DNA of 64,000 bases, from NCBI RefSeq assembly GCF_018873765.1, contig NC_057926.1, forward strand, positions 33,216,946-33,280,945, given 5' to 3'. The notes under the pieces are model-generated. The model saw only the letters and a program-made list of their open reading frames with translations. It made no database searches and was not told the DNA's origin. The translations under genes and the position numbers were made by a program. Source of the stretch: Telopea speciosissima (Eukaryota; Streptophyta; Magnoliopsida; Proteales; Proteaceae). Below, in pieces: positions 35,371 through 47,593 of this stretch (positions are counted from its first letter, which is position 1; the number at the start of each line of letters is the position of its first letter).

Positions 35371-38300
35371 TGTTACACTTTAGCTTATTTCAATATGAAT
35401 CCTAACCCAAATCCAAATGTAGATCCGGAACCCGAGTTGTAGCATCGAGTACGTTATAGAATGCCGGTTGGGTGTTCGAATGGATTTATGATGAAGAATG
35501 AATCATTATGATAATGCATCTCATGCCAGTAAAACGACGGATACCTCCCCCGTACAGTTGCAAGACCCATCGTCAGATGTACAGATCGTGGTGAGTTCCA
35601 CTAACTGACAAGCATAAGCCATGTTTAATAGTTTAAACTGAAATATTTTTTGCGAGAGTGTGTTAGAGAAGGTAGGGAAGACCTCCAAATAAGAGCCCCT
35701 AGGATTGCATGGGCAAAAAGCCATGACAGAAGCATCGGAGGCAAGCACGGATGCAAACAGAGTCTTGTTATTTGACCTTGAGTCCGATGTTAGCTGACCA
35801 GCAGGGTACATAGGATCCAAGCATGAATTCACACCCAGGCTTGGATCCGGCCTTGCATCCGATGCCGATCAAACACGAATTTCCAAGGGTTTTTGTACCA
35901 AGCTTGCTCCACTTGGACTTTTAAGCTTCAAGGCTTAAGGAGGGATTTAGGTGTCATGCAAAGGCTAAATGAATAGGGAAACCGTAGTGCCTATTTCATT
36001 AACACTGTTAACATGGCCATAGTAGGGTTAGGAGATGGCAACTTATGGCATATGAATGTATGAAGTGTATCTTTAGGTTTAGCCATCTAGCACATGGAGT
36101 AAGAGGGTTGTTAGTATAATGAGGATTTGAACATGGTGGGAATAAAATATAACCAACATCAGCTTATTAAATAAAAAAAATAAATTCATTCACTATTCCT
36201 TTCACTATTGTAAACGTTAGAAGCAGAGAAGAAAAAGAAAGAAGTAGAAGAAGAAGTAGCAGTGGAAGAAGATAAAGGGAAGAAGTCTTGAATTAACAAA
36301 TTGAGGTAGGAACATCATCTTCTCCTCCAATTTTTTGTAAAGCTCCATAGCTGATTTTGTTGAACCAAATCTCCTACCCATTTACTGAACCAGCCTTCCC
36401 TATTCCTAAGTTTCTAAATGAAGTCTAGCTTGTCAAGTTCTTTTCATGATTTATGGATCAATTGTTTACAAAATCCAGAATTCATAAAAACTATTACCTA
36501 TTATGTTTTCATAAGAATTCATTTGGAAGTCCATGAAATTGATGTTAGATCATCACATGTATGTGAGATTCTAACTCATTAACTCAAGCCTAACCATGTT
36601 CTAATCTAATTGTAACAATTTTTTTTATCTTTTACACTATGTTGAGACCTTGTGAAACCCCTCTTTAGGTTCTGATCCTTACCATTTCATAATCAGATTT
36701 ACCCATCTTTTAGACCCCATGCTCGATTCTTCATGTATTCAAACTTAGGAATCCAAATCCATAAACATTTAAGCCCAACTTTGTCATGACCGCTTTCTTG
36801 AAGTTTCAGAACATAAAACTATTTAGATTTCAGAAGAAGAGATCTTGAAGTTGAAGATGGGTGAAGATAAACTCTCTCTACCCGATTTGGTTTGGGTTGG
36901 CTTAGTCTAACCCAATTTAGCTAATCCTTGTTTGGCAACACTATTTTAAATGTCACTAAAATAGTCAAACTCATAATACACAATAACAAACAAATCCTAA
37001 ACTCCAATTCAAACTAAAGCCTAAGTTCTATTTAGAAGGACAACAAGACAAAGAACAACAATTAGGTGCCTATTATGAAAAACCAAACAGTACCTACAAC
37101 ATGAATCATTTGAAAACACAAATTTCATAATTGACACCCTATACAAAAATAGAGATATCTCACTCTCTGGAACTTCAAATCCAATAATTTCAAAACCTTT
37201 GTAAACTAGACTTGATGATGGACATTTTTTGTTTAGGGACCAAAACCTGATTTGGAATTTATGGACCCCATTTTGGTCGATGAACACATCTGATCGACAG
37301 ACTTGAAAATTCTGAATAAATCTAATAAAAATAGTAACAACTCACAAACCGTATATCATAAATTCACGAAATCAATGTCAAACTTTTCATAATAGAAACA
37401 TGTTTCAAAACCATGTTTTGGTCTAACACTCATTCCGTACAGAAACTCCCCAAACTTAATCTCGAAGTTGAAGTTTAGATAAAAACAAAGATTTTGGACA
37501 GTTGGGCTACGCCGATCGTATGTCCCTTACCGTAAATGATTTCGGTCCAATTCTTGTGCCATTAAAAAAACCACAACAAAAAGAAGTAAATTTTCATAAA
37601 GAAGCCCAATACCGAAACTTAACATATAAGACTCGATAATACGATAAAGTCACCCGAAACGCAAATGAACATAAATCAAAGTTCGAACAAAATACCGATT
37701 AAGAATTCTAATGAAATGAACCTTGTAACAGAGAATTAGACATTTTACTGGGGCCAAATTCGAAGCCTATTCCTGACCTAGACTTGGTAGACTATGCACA
37801 AAAGAGACAAGGTAAGTGGGGATAGACTTGAATTAATTTGGAATGTTTATTTTATTTAGATCGTTTGCTATGAATCATGTATATGAATGAATGTTATTCT
37901 TACTTGGAAATGATTTATTGGTTTATAGATATAGAACTGTGGACTTATGTTGATGCGATGTGGAATGGTTTAAAATGTAAATCTTGTACTATAATAGATG
38001 CCGCAGTCGGCTTGGAAACGAGAGGTTTGGTGTGTCGTAGTATAGGATGCAGGAGCACTATACACCTCGTACTATGCCATTTAGCCTGCATATGACTAGG
38101 AATGTCATTCCTTGGTGCTACAACCCTTATTAGTAGGGGTTCAAGTGTTGGGTAATCATAGCTCCTTATCACTGAGGAGTGTGGTGGTACACCGAGATGG
38201 GGTTTAGGCTATGATTTTTGGGGTCTACCCATGGGGGATCTAGGGGATTACAATCGGTTTGGGCCCATACAATAATTGATGTTATGTCTCGCGGAGGTGA

Positions 38301-38898
38301 AGAATGAACCAAGAATGTTTTTCGAGTTATTGGCGTAGCACAGACTTAGAGATTTAGGCATTATTTATTAGGTGGAATTAAGATTAAAATTGAATCCATA
38401 CATATAGGATTTTGCTTTGTGTGTGAATGTGCTTGTGTATGGTCTATCTTTTACTTGCTGAGCTTAGTGGAGCTCATCCCTGTGGAATACTTTCTTTTAG
38501 AAGATCTTGCAGGTGGATGTGATGGTGGCGAGGAAGATTATTTTGAGGCGAAGGATAATGATGTTGGTCTGGACCGAGAGGGGTGTGACCCCTATCATCC
38601 GGATAATCAGGATGTCCCCATAAAATAGGGACTAATGACGAAGAGTACTCATTTTGTTTCTTTCTGATGTTTATATAGATTTTGGTGTGGGGGGGGGAAA
38701 GCAGGAATGTAGACAATATGTGTATAACTTATAAATATTTCTTTTCCACGACTCTAAACAATGAAATACTCTCTATCTTGATATGGTGTTGTGTTTGTGA
38801 CATATAAATACTGCATCTGGATCCTGGAGGTCTTCGGATACTTCGGGTATTCGGGTCATCCATCGAATCCTCCCAGGGGGTGATTTCGGGGTGTGACA
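35371..38898 (+). mobile_element. Solo LTR (Gypsy, Tekay-like) inside the transposase
   Basis: The insert begins TGTTACAC and ends GTGTGACA (TG...CA, near-inverse ends). It is flanked by AATTG (35366-35370) and GATTG (38899-38903), a 5-bp duplication with one change. Removing it and one flank rejoins the transposase reading at HKL-C. No coding domain is visible in 3.5 kb. The 3' section has the CTTGCTGAGCTTAGTGGAGC phrase followed by a GCAGGTGGATGTGATGG run, as in long Tekay/Del LTRs. The family assignment is tentative. Confidence 0.75.
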
Positions 38899-38903
38899 GA
38901 TTG

Positions 38904-39810
38904 TGTACCTGACACATAATGCAGAATAGGATAAAGCATCTTGGTAATCTGATGAGGCATGGATCATCCTTTCTTAAATATTTGAATAAATGCATATACC
39001 ATTATGAAAATGAAGAGAATTTTGAGAATGCTAGGAAAAATATGCTAGATGATTACTAACTTGAGAATAATTCATTGTTAGATCGGATTTACAGTATCAA
39101 ACAAAAATGGGCACGCTGTTATATGAAATACACCTTCACACTAGATGTGAGGAGCACACAACTCAGTGAAAGTATTAATAGTGATTTGAAAGATTATTTA
39201 AGACCCACTTTGGATCTTGTACAGTTTTTTAAGCAATTTGAACGGGTTGTGGAGGATAAACATGCTAATGAATTGAAGGTTGAGTTTGAAGCAAGAAATA
39301 CGCTTTTATAGGCACATGGGTTGCAATGCACCAGTACTGAGACAAGCGAGAAAAGTTTATATGTCTTATATATTTAAAGAATTTAGGGATGAGCATAACA
39401 TATTTCTTGCTTAATCTATAAAATATCGTAATATAAATGATGTCTCCCACTGGTACATTCATGGAATGATTGATGAAGAAGGTGACTTTGTGAAAGAGGA
39501 ACATGCAATCTTGTACAAGATATCTAAGTAGCTTTTAGAATATAGTTGCAATAAATTTGAGATATATGGCATCATTTATTGTCATGTTTTGAAAGTCTTA
39601 GATGTACTCGAAATAAAGTGTATTCCTGAAAAATATATTTTAAAGAGATGGACACGAAAAACAAAAAACATATTGGTGGAGGATAGTAAAAAAAAAAAAA
39701 TGATGAAAGATGTCCAGCTAAGTTGCACGCATCGTTTTAGGTATCATATGCTTAAATATATTAAGCTAGCCAACCAAGCAGCTAATACATAAGTTGATTT
39801 TGAGATGGCC
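38904..39810 (+). pseudogene. MULE transposase, DDE part 2 and SWIM finger
   Basis: Reading resumes with QNRIKHLGNLMRHGSSF, then SIKQKWARCYMKYTF, and SESINSDLK with the catalytic Glu (39168-39170), then FFKQFERVVEDKHANELK. Stops lie near 39058 and 39309. A SWIM-like zinc finger follows at about 39540-39650 ([19 protein letters not shown]); two Cys positions read Tyr. The last residues fit the C-terminus of FAR1-related proteins. Together with 34399-35370 this accounts for a whole MULE transposase in broken form. Confidence 0.85.
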
Positions 39811-42800
39811 AATAGTAATGCCGATATTCTGGGTACACAACTTGCAGCACTGACTGTGGATAATCTTAATATAGAAAATTCAGTATAATTATCTAAAGCT
39901 TATAAAAATTTGATGCTAAAAAAAGAGGTACAAAAAGTGATAGCAAAAGACATAAAGCCTTCATTGAAGATATAGGCAAGTAGAAGAAAACTAATAAAAC
40001 AGTTAAAAGTCAAACCTCAGTCAGTATGGAAGCCCCAGAATTACCATCTCAAATCCTTGGTACGTTAGATGTTCGTGATTGATCGCAATATATGGAGAAA
40101 CATCCTTAAACTTTCACGTCATTTTTAAAGGTATAATCAATAAACCCATATTAAATAAGAATGTGTGATACTATTCTTAATAATTTTTTTGGGTAACAAT
40201 ACTATTCTTAATATTAATTTCATGCTTTCTTGTTGTATTGTGCGGGTATAAGGTTTTTCACAATGTTTAATAATAACAGCTTGAGTTGATCTATCCCTAG
40301 GATAAGAAACAGTTCAGTATCTGTCTGTGATAATAAGTTGTTCAATTATTTATTTAAATTTTTTTCTTAAAATATCTTATGACTAACCTATATTTGTATT
40401 CATTGTTGCAGCATGGAGACTATTTAATGAAGTTTGGACAATGAAGTACAATGTAATATGAGTTTGTGTTGAAGTACAATGTAATATAACTTTGTGGAAG
40501 GAGAACATGCAGTATTGTCTAAGGTATCTGAGTAGATTTTAGAATGTAGTTGTAAAAATTTGAGATATATGATATCCTTTGTTGCCATGTTTTGAAAGTC
40601 TTACATGTACTCGAAATAAAGTGTATTCCTGAAAAATATATTTTAAGGAGATGGATACGAGAAGCAAAAGACATATTGATGGAGGATAATAAAGGAAAAG
40701 AAAAGATGAAAGATGTCCAGCTAAGTTGCACACATCATTTTAGGTATCATATGCTTAAATATGTTAAGCTAGCCAATCAAACAGTTAAATATAAGTTGGT
40801 TTTGAGATGACCAACAGTAATGTCGATATTCTGGGTACACAGCTTACAACACTGACTGTGGATAATCCTAATATAAAAAATTCAGTGTAATTATCTAAAG
40901 CTTACAGTGATTTGATGTTAAAAAAAAAAGATAGAAAAAGTGGTGGCACAAGACATAAGACCTTCATTGAATCTATGAGCAAGTAGAAAAAAACTAATAA
41001 AACAGTTAAAAGTCAAACCTCGGTCAGTATAGAAACACCAGAATTACCATTTTAAAGCCTTGGTACGTTAGATGTTCGTAATGGATTATAATATATGGAG
41101 AACCATCCTCAAACTTTTACTTCACTTTTAAAGGGTATAATTAATAAACCTATATTAAATAAGAATGTGTAATACTGTTCTTAATAATTTTTTTTTTGTA
41201 ACAATACTATTCTTAGTATTAATTTTATGTTCTCTTGTTGTATTGTGAAGGCATAAGATTTTTCGCAAGCCTCAACAACAATAGCTCGACAACAATAGCT
41301 CGAGTTGATCTATCCCCAAGACAAGAAACAATTCAACATCTGACTGTGATAATAAGTTGCTCAACTATTTATTTATTTATTTTACTTAAAATATCTTATG
41401 ACTAACCTATATCTGTATTCATTGCTGCAGCATGGAGACTGTTTAATTAAGTTTAGACAATGAAGTACAATGTAATATGAGTTTTTGTTGAAGTACAATG
41501 TAATATGATTTTGTAGAAGAAGAACATGCAGTCTTGTACAAGGTATCTGAGTAGGTTTTAGAATATAATTGTAAGAAATTTGAGATATATGGTATCATTT
41601 GTTGTCATGTTTTAAAAGTCTTAGATGTACTCGAAATAAAATGTATTCCTAAAAAATATATTTTAAGGAGACGAAAATAAGAAGCAAAAAATATATTGGT
41701 GGAGGATAGAAAAGGAAAAGAAGTGATGAAAGATGTCCAGCTAAGTTGTACACATCGTTTTAGGTATCATATGCTTAAATATGTTAAGCTAATAAACCAA
41801 ACAGTTAATACATAAGTTGATTTTGAGATGACTAACAATAATGCTGATATTCTGGGTACACAACTTGTAACACTGACTGTGGATAATCTTAATACAAAAA
41901 ATTCAGTGTATTTATCTGAAGGTTAAAAAGATTTGATGCTATAAAAAAAAAAGATACCAAAGGTGGTGTTAAAAGACATAAGATCTTCATTAAATCTATG
42001 GACAAATAGAGAAAAACTAATAAAATAATTAAAGGCTAGACCTCGATCAGTATAAAAACACCAGAATTATCATCTCAAAGCCTTAGTACGTTAGATGTTC
42101 GTGACAAATCACAATATACGAAGAACCATCCTTAAACTTTCACGTCATTTTTAAATGTTTAATCAATAAATACATTAAATAAGAATGTATGATACTATTC
42201 TTAATAATTTTTTTGGGTAACAATATTATTCTTAATATTAATTCCATGTTCTCTTGTTGTATTGTGCAGGTATAACGTTCTTCACAAGGTTTAATAATAA
42301 CAGCTCAAGTTGATCTATTCCTAGGATAATAAACGGTTCAGCATCTGACTGTGATAATAAGTTGCTCAATTATTTATTTAATTTTTTTTCTTAAAATATC
42401 TTATGACTAATCTATATCTGTATTTATTGTTACAGCATGGAGACTGTTTAATTAAGCTTGGACAATGAAGTATAATGTAATATGAGTTTGTGTTGAAGTA
42501 CAATGTAATATGACTTTGTGGAATGAGAGCATGCAGTCTTATATAAGGTATCTGAGTAGGTTTTAGAATACAGTTGCAAGAAATTTGAGATATATGACAA
42601 TATTTGTTGTCATGTTTTGAAAGTCTTAGATGTACTCGAAATAAAGTATATTCTTGAAAAATATATTTTAAAGAGATGGACACGAGAAGTAAAAAATATA
42701 TTGGTAGAGGATAGTAAAAAAAAATAAGTGATGAAAAATGTCCAGTTAAGTTGCACACATTGTTTTAGGTATCATGTGCTTAAATATATTAAGCTAGCAA

Positions 42801-44545
42801 ACTAAATTGTTAATACATAAGTTGGTTTTAAGATGGTCAACAGTAATGCCGATATCCCGGGTACACAACTTGCAAAGATTGGACTGTGGATAGTCTTAAT
42901 ACGTAAAATCCAATGTAATTATTTGAAGTTTATAGAGATTTGATGTTAAAAAAAAAAAGAAGGTAGGAAAAGTGGTAGCAAAAGATACAAGGCTTCATTG
43001 AAGCTATAAGCAAGTAGAAAAAAAAAAAAATAGTTAAAAGTCAAACATTGATTAGTTTGAAAACACTAGAATTATCATCTTAAAGTCTTGGTAGTTAGAT
43101 GTTCGTGACGGATCGCAATTTATGAAGAACCATCCTCAAACTTTCTCGTCACTTTTAAAGGTATAATCAATATATCTACATTAAATAAGAATGTGTGATA
43201 CTATCCTTAATAATTTTTTTTAGGTAACAATATTATTCTTAATATTAATTCTATGTTTTCTTGTTGTATTATACAGACATAAGGTTATTTGCAAAGTTCA
43301 ACAACAACAACTCGAGTTGATTTATCCCTAGGGCAAGAAACAATTCAATATTTGACTGTGATAATAAATTACTTAATCATTTATTTAATTTTTTTTCTTA
43401 AAATATCTTATGACTAACTTATATCTGTATTCATTGTTGCAGCATGGAGACTGTTTAATTAAGCTTGGACAATGAAGTGTAATGTAATATGAGTTTGTGT
43501 TGAAGTACAATGTAATATGACTTTGTGGAAGGAGAACATGTAATCTTGTATAAGGTATCTGAGTAAGTTTTAGAATGTAGTTGCAAGAAATTTGAGATAT
43601 GTGGTATTTTTTGTTGTCATGTTTTCAAAGTCTTAAATGTACTTGAAATAAAGTGTATTCTTGAAAAATATATTTTAAAGAGCTGAACACGAGAAGCAAA
43701 AAACATATTGATGGAGGATAGTAAAGGAAAAAAAGTGTGGAAGATGTCCAACTAAGTTGCAAATATCATTTTAAGTATTATATGCTTAAATATGTTAAAC
43801 TAGCAAATCAAACAGTTAATACATAAGTTGATTTTGAGATTGTCAACTGTAATGCCGATATTCTGGGTACACAGTTTGCAGTACTGACTGTGGATAGTCC
43901 TAATACAAAAAATTTAGTGTAATTATCTGAAGCTTACAGAGATTTGGTGCTAAAAAAAAAAAATACGAAAGGTGGTGTTAAAAGATATAAAGCCTTATTT
44001 AAAGTTATGGACAAGTAGAAAAAAACTAATAAAATCATTAAAATTCAGACCTCAGTCAGTATAAAAAGACCAAAATTATTATCTCAAAGCCTTGATACGT
44101 TAGATGTTCGTGACGGATCGCAATATATAGAGAACCATCCTCAAACTTTTACGTCACTTTTAAAGGTCTAAACAATAAACCTATATTAAATAAGAATGTG
44201 TGATACTATTCTTAATAATTTTTCTGGGTAACAATACTATTCTTAATATTAATTTCATGTTTTCTTGTTGTATTATGCATGCATAAGGTATTTTACAAGG
44301 TTCAACAATAATAGCTTGAGTTGATCCATCCCTAGGACAAGAAACAGTTCAACATCTGACTATGATAATAAGTTTCTCAATTATTTATTTAATTTTGTTT
44401 TCTTAAAATATCTTATGACTAACGTATATCTGTATTCATTGTTGCAGCATAGAGACTGTTTAATTAAGCTTGGACAATGAAGAACAATGATATAAAAAAA
44501 ATTTATGTGTTTTGAAGTACAATGTAATATGAGTTTGTAGGTTGT
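39482..44545 (+). repeat. Five tandem ~1-kb copies of the transposase 3' end
   Basis: The phrase TGTATTCCTGAAAAATATAT or a close variant recurs at about 39619, 40621, 41641, 42647 and 43653, a period of 1.00-1.02 kb. Each unit holds the SWIM exon, a C-terminal exon ending TTAAAG before GTATAATC, a further short exon after a GCAG acceptor, and a 3' non-coding part with two ACAATGTAATATGA words. Units join within GACTTTGTG. All copies carry frameshifts and stops, so they are not separate genes. A partial sixth 3' end is at about 44450-44545. Confidence 0.9.
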
Positions 44546-44982
44546 GAACTCTCAAAATTATTTTTTTAATGTCTTAAAACAAAAGCAGGTTAGTAGGGCT
44601 CCTTAAAGACATTGAACAAGTGGAGCATCAATGATGGAATCTAAATTGTATTTCACTGTTTATCTACTTGTCTTTAAGAAGTTGGAAGTTTTCAAAAATC
44701 ATGTTGGTCCATAATGTTTTTTTTTTTTTGAGTCATTCTTTCTCATCAATAAAAGATATTATTTGCTGCAATACTTTAGACCAAAAGTTATTTTCATCAA
44801 AATTTGGTGCTTGTGGTGCTTCTGTTCATATGCCATGTTCTGACTCTATAGCAACTTCTTGATTATTATCTCTATGTGGTACAGAGTATGGTTTAATCAC
44901 CAAGTGAGCACAGGAACATCACAGGGATGCTTACCTTGTTCAGTAGTAGAACAAAGAACCACTTGACAACAAGTAATTTAGT
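44546..44982. other. MULE interior between array and PTEN fragment
   Basis: No supported gene. On the minus strand about 44730-44860 encodes a short frame with PQAPNFDENNFWSKVLQQ, interrupted by stops; it could be the tail of a captured gene, but I do not recognise it. Confidence 0.3.
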
Positions 44983-45650
44983 TCAAAATCTAAGAACACA
45001 TTTTCTTTGGTTTGGAGCCACAACACTCCCATCCTTGTTGGCAATTTCAGGTTTGGGTACTGTTGGGATAGTTCCTTCATAGTCTATCATCATAACCTCA
45101 ACCTGAAATCCTGGGGAATGAAGTTCCCTCTTGTCAAATCCATCAAGATCAGAGGTATTTAATATTTTTCTGTTTTCTGACATTGTTGTATTAAACCAAC
45201 AGTAGAAATCTTTTTGGCAGTCATGAAAATGGATTTTGAAGTCTCCAGGTATAGAAGAAAGCTAGAAATCATTAATTCAGTTCTCGCCATACCAGCCTTG
45301 CAGTGCACAATAACAATGAGTATGCACTTTGACAAAATAATAATACGAAATGAAGTGGGGGGCAGTTGTGATCATTGAATAAAAAACACGCAACCTTCCC
45401 CTCGAATAATGATGCATCTTACAGCCTCTTTGAACACAGATTGTATACTTTGTAATTTCCATTGTGGTGAGTCTAAAAAAAAATTGATCACTTAAACCAT
45501 ATGATTTTGGTAAAATCCCTCAAAATATTCAAAAAACTCAGAGTTCATATCACCAGCAGGGAACCCCATAGCAATAATATTCTCAGTGATATAAGTCATA
45601 TGATTTGAGGGCATTATTAATAGACATTTCATCTTTTTCTTTTGATGAAA
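44983..45650 (-). pseudogene. Captured PTEN phosphatase fragment
   Basis: Minus-strand pieces follow plant PTEN (lipid/protein phosphatase with C2 domain) in order. At about 45600-45500: TYITENIIAMGFPAGDM. At 45460-45320: YKVYNLCSKRL, then FNDHNCPPLH. At 45310-45280 the P-loop reads VHCKAGMART, and at 45240-44983 the C2 end has DFYCWFNTTMSENRKIL and DLDGFDKRELHSPGFQVEV. Segments abut without recognisable introns and skip parts, notably between the P-loop and the C2 end, with stops (about 45489 and 45415) and frame changes. It is a rearranged, possibly RNA-derived, copy inside the MULE; a functional phosphatase is not encoded. Confidence 0.85.
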
Positions 45651-45922
45651 GAGGACAACACTAGTTATTATCAGCTTGTTAATCAGCAAATTCCTGTAGA
45701 AAATTTTTTACAATGAAGAAACTAGTAGATTTATAAGGTTTGAGTGCCACAGGTTCAAATCATAGCAAGTATAGTATGGATATGTTGTTAAGAAGGAGGA
45801 AGAGAGTTTTCGCAAGTTATATGGAAAATAAAATACTAATGAAAGAAATAAGAAGTTATCTTTCTTAACTATATATGTTTATACAATCCAACACAACCTA
45901 GAAAGAACCTTATGAATGATAC

Positions 45923-46315
45923 TTAGCATTTCAAAAGCAATATAATTACCACAACCAACAAGACTATTACAATATTAACTCTATATAGTAGTATTTCATC
46001 CGACTTCTCCATCCGCTTCAGTGTATTCTTTGTCCTGCGGTTGTCTTCTTTGATATGTTGCAAGTCTGAAATTTGATCACCTACATCTATCTGCGGGTTG
46101 TCACTGGGCACAGTCATTACACTTGGTACTTGTATGGGGTCACACCAGGAGAAGAAATTATAGCCACCTCCAGGATACTCTGTATAACATTGGTATAGCC
46201 TGTTTGGGTTGTCTGAAGATTGTGAAATTCTTATTGATGCTCTTTTATTATAAAAACACTACATGTTCAAAGACAAGTAACCTTCGTTGTTGTTATTTAC
46301 ACTGGATGTTGACAT
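45923..46315 (-). pseudogene. GRF-zinc-finger protein with C-terminal membrane anchor
   Basis: 131 codons in one frame from the ATG at 46315, broken only by a TAG at 46259-46261. Residues 20-65 resemble a GRF zinc finger: CFYNKRASIRIS, NPNRLYQCYTEY, then GGYNFFSWCDP; the second Cys of the usual C-x-C reads Tyr. A short charged, coiled-coil-like stretch (QHIKEDNRRTKNTLKRME) leads into a C-terminal hydrophobic segment (VNIVIVLLVVVIILLLKC). Small GRF plus tail-anchor proteins are common in plants. It sits near the PTEN fragment within the MULE, on the same strand. Read-through or initiation at Met 46117 would give only the tail. Confidence 0.65.
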
Positions 46316-47593
46316 TATTTATCTACAAAATAAACAAGAACATTGAAATCAATGTCAAACTTAATCAACTACATACAAACTCATTACGGTTGATTTTTTT
46401 TTATTAGGTAGGGGGGGGAGGGAGGTAATTTTGCTAAGACATCATAATAACTCATCCTTAATTTCAGCTGTGAGACCTTAAAATTTTGGTTAGTGTCAAG
46501 TCCAAACTCCTACATGAGCTACAATGGGTGAAAACTGATTCTTGGAATGCATTCTAAGTCAATTTCCCATTCCTAGATGATAAAAATAGTTGTTTTTATC
46601 GCCTAAGAATGCAAAATCGAATGGAATGCATTCCAAGAATGCATATCAAATACAATCTTAGTATAATGGCCATCAAATCTATAATTATGAAGTAACATAT
46701 AAAAAAATACATTTTTTAAAATTTTTTTTTATGATTGTATGATGATCGGCCTAATAAGAGAAACATAGATCCAATCGATGTGAATACCAATTCAAAGTTA
46801 AATTTCTGTTGCATCGATATAAATGAATTCTATCTAAAAGCAATGAACAAATGAAACACTCTTTATGGATGGGTACTGGTAAATGAAAATCTTGCTACCA
46901 TTTACATGTTCTAAAAATGAAAATATAGCCATTGTATAACAACAATAACAACAAGATGGAAAAGAGATATAAAACCAAAAAAACTCTTTAACAGTCATGT
47001 CCTGTATTAACCTGTCTTTTTTTTTTTCTTTCCAAGCAGCATCTATATCCTATCACTTGAGTTTAGGAAAACTCATTAGCTCACATGACATCCTAAAAGA
47101 AAAAACATGAATGCAGCAGCAAGTTGTCAAAAATTTTAGCTTAGAAGCATGAAATGTAATGAAAAGAATGGGAACAGGGGAATGGAATGGAATTTTCATA
47201 CTAGTCTAGCTATGGATATCCAGGAATCCACTTAGAATAGAATTGATCTATTTTCCGCTACAAATCTATATAACAAAAGAGAATTTAGTTCTTCAATATC
47301 TAAACTCTACTATTCAATAAGCAAAAACATGTAGAGGCAATAGGATTAAATGATGAAGAAATTCACATTTCAAAACAAAATAAGCTTTCAAAGTATTGCA
47401 TAGAAGAGCTTAAAAAAGGAGCTCATTTTAATCTCTTTCCAATGAATCTAAAACTTGAACAAGTTAATCATTATTAAAGCTTCAAGAACACCCAAACAAG
47501 CCACTGACAGTGACATCAAAGATAAAATGCCGGCCAAGCAAAATCCTAGATACCGATGTAGCAACAGACCACAAACACATGACCAAGATGAAG
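46316..47593. other. AT-rich MULE interior, right side
   Basis: No gene supported. Contains a G-rich run near 46411 and several A/T runs before the right TIR. Confidence 0.45.
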
